From positions 2,064,272 through 2,128,271 of the forward strand of contig NZ_CP058214.1 in NCBI RefSeq assembly GCF_015482775.1: DNA of 64,000 nt. Reading direction: 5' to 3'. The DNA is from Kaustia mangrovi. Lineage in GTDB: Bacteria; Pseudomonadota; Alphaproteobacteria; Rhizobiales; Im1. A program made the position numbers and the translations under genes. Shown here piece after piece: positions 63,301 to 64,000 of this stretch; the first letter of the stretch is position 1; each line of letters begins with the position of its first letter. The notes beneath the pieces are model-generated. The model was not told the DNA's origin. It was given only the letters and a program-made list of their open reading frames with translations, and did not search any database.

Positions 63301-64000
63301 CGGCGGCTCCGTGGCACCCTCGCCGTGATCCCTGACGGCGGCACGATAATCTTCCTCCAGCCGCGCGATCTCGGTATCGAGCTGATCGATCCGCCGTCCG
63401 TCGAGCGCGCTCTCGGCCTGCAGGACGGCGGTCTCCGCGGCGCGATACTCCGGATAGAGCGTCGCCCAGTCCTGCGAGCGCTGGCGCGCCTCGGTCGCGT
63501 CGTCCCTGAGAATATCGGGATCCTCCCAGGTGAGCTGGTAGTCCATCTCGCCGTTTTCGTAGTCGTTGACCTGATAGAGCTGACCGTCCCTCACCTCGAA
63601 CTCGATGCCGCGCAGGTCGCCGTGATAGTCGCCGCCGCCATCGACATAGTCGAGCTCGAAGAGATGCGGCAGGCGCTCGCGCTGGTCCATCGCGGCGCCG
63701 CGCTCGATATCGACCCGCTGGCGCTGGAGCTCGGCGAAATCCGCCTTGGCGACCGCGAGATTGCGCTGCGCCGTGGCGATCTCCAGATTGCTCTCCGCAG
63801 TCGGCCGCAGCTCTTCCGCCTGGTCGAGCATGGTCTCGGCCGCCTCGTGGGCCTCGCTTCCCTCCTCGGTATGGTCGAGGGTGAGCTGCGCGCTGTCCGT
63901 GCGCACGTCGAGAACCGCCAGGTCGGCCTGCGTGGTGTAGACATTGGCCTGGGCGAGGTGGGTGTCGCTCTGTGCCTGCGCGATGGCGAGATCGGCCGTC
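60316..64000 (-). CDS. Very large LysM protein related to the preceding gene, N-terminus beyond the window
   Basis: At least 1227 residues; the frame is open to the window edge, so the start lies outside. The visible N-terminal third is an acidic coiled coil (NLEIATAQRNLAVAKADFAE; DEAPVEVDGRWVHPDVAAAD). A region with VTAIPLVYVDSEVGRQDSAL and TEYLVDDTGSRYTSLEDYQN matches the previous protein's central domain. Hydrophobic stretches follow, then short repeats of LTPDQVxxF type (plus-strand positions about 61560-61960), a helix near 60890-60960, and a C-terminal LysM domain (VPGDTIRRIATSRNADVVET, YPGDRIYLPE). The LysM half is close to that of the neighbour (VETVMLNMDHIL in both), so the two are paralogs. 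Confidence 0.72.
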   Translation of the reverse strand, partial: TADLAIAQAQSDTHLAQANVYTTQADLAVLDVRTDSAQLTLDHTEEGSEAHEAAETMLDQAEELRPTAESNLEIATAQRNLAVAKADFAELQRQRVDIERGAAMDQRERLPHLFELDYVDGGGDYHGDLRGIEFEVRDGQLYQVNDYENGEMDYQLTWEDPDILRDDATEARQRSQDWATLYPEYRAAETAVLQAESALDGRRIDQLDTEIARLEEDYRAAVRDHGEGATEPPDNIDDLPEDEAPVEVDGRWVHPDVAAADAALDAARDRRDQVGLHLDYVDFMLSQPVEAREDPEELEALYYTENEERLQQTFNSYGDNEAFGSPRTLTVGNELDGAIAGTLGAASGQDGAIAPISEEIRSVTGTTEGDTVEVTAIPLVYVDSEVGRQDSALFRVQGEDGTEYLVDDTGSRYTSLEDYQNHNYLAESGTIYLPDDLTMTRNGDGDIAFNSHQAHVKTFQERYVDPVMTGVATVATIASFTPLAPVAVPIAVGSGTYVGAVRPVQRLSDMNSHGRSILSEEGAWEMATVATAVLPMAASATRFVGLARTGGLTAMQAARGSIGALRWSDASIGRFQLQATSFAPRINQALATDNGFLATARGLDVTAMGIGAPLVGKTGWDLAVHWEDMSGFDRLNTVMSFATGVYGTGMGYLGWRATSNARNTAGPVRTFSGSEVRALTGDDFATMSVAEWRAIKPSHLAQVKRDTMATIPEILFANLTYDQTAALRPSQMRGLGEAQLQAIRPANMPAIPPGRLTYLTPDQVAAFTRRQLKALTPDQVRKFTPDQMARHTAWELSGFSVAQKAALRPIQTSKLSTFQSFSLRAGRWMSPRLTIDAPVLTGTTLLMLIPDNPVWSGIGAAASGLRGLSMAVDAWKVPATDSRLGRGLRLLNLGTFIPNIAQGTRGILSSAASGTGTFLGQTGGVMSQMGNYAYARKAGLTSLTGRAAFPLTDKVALPLYTFGSAFYTAEAFPSIAGTAAGSLFTIGSGYLGWRALWGPYKPQAPAGASTPLRERITLGVAFGGGLALFSAMGFADVFASETKQVETGGGSGDDGKSGDDSDASQGDEQGAPGAPQWPDSFDGLDDPSDLPLLVQDGERTLAGADPSDFASALRVLQPGEPVELVWLGDGRGFEWRGVDGPNAEAFGSTDPTGRVNADLENEGYPWVVVVPGDTIRRIATSRNADVVETVMLNMDHILQPDIIYPGDRIYLPESATDRSHGRPFSYA

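Overview
The window is GC-rich chromosomal DNA from a heterotrophic alphaproteobacterium. TRAP, TctABC and Liv-type transporters sit beside catabolic enzymes, and the type III secretion genes have a rhizobial flavour, so Hyphomicrobiales is the best guess; the genus cannot be told from the sequence. I saw no rRNA, tRNA, CRISPR array or insertion sequence.

The first 38 kb is metabolic and housekeeping. At 30-6608 a two-subunit Fe-S dehydratase (fumarase/tartrate dehydratase type) is followed by a complete tripartite tricarboxylate transporter, a TauE-like permease and a LysR regulator. At 6637-11368 a TRAP transporter and an RraA-type aldolase lie divergent to an IclR regulator, with three palindromes between them. 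At 11394-15110 come a GlcD-like flavoenzyme, a 3-hydroxyacyl-CoA dehydrogenase-like protein and a double-hotdog thioesterase-like protein. At 15133-17057 a sensor kinase overlaps an exported molybdopterin-fold protein. At 17146-23529 lie a VWA protein with 88-residue repeats, a membrane protein, an orphan response regulator, LemA and a DUF3137 protein. An unrecognised protein with an internal duplication, an SbcD/SbcC-like (YhaO/YhaN) pair, a CoA-transferase, a DUF1772 protein, an amidase, LivHMGF without a binding protein, and a DUF72 protein follow to 37613.

From 37706 to 54449 lies a non-flagellar type III secretion system (T3SS) in two operons diverging from a 428-bp AT-rich region (45812-46239). 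Leftward: a 60-residue protein, SctD, a SctX-like protein, SctY, SctV, a Tad/CpaC-type secretin, a CpaD-like lipoprotein, a TadD-like TPR lipoprotein and SctU. Rightward: an isolated SctC N-terminal domain protein, a 58-residue protein, a SctI-like protein, then SctJ, K, L, N, O, Q, R, S and T. The export apparatus is complete, but the outer-membrane part is unusual: the SctC protein stops before the secretin barrel, and a Tad-pilus secretin with its companion lipoproteins is built into the operon. SctU lacks the NPTH self-cleavage motif. No translocators, gatekeeper, SctP ruler or known effectors are visible.

From 54468 to the right edge two very large related proteins lie on the minus strand, convergent with sctT. 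Both have acidic helical regions, a similar central domain, hydrophobic helices, a late membrane segment and a C-terminal LysM domain; the second runs off the window. Neither large protein region shows a Sec signal (the true N-terminus of the second is not visible). Their upstream region carries the same TTGTAT-type repeat found between the two T3SS operons, which suggests they belong to the same system as substrates or envelope-anchored accessory factors.
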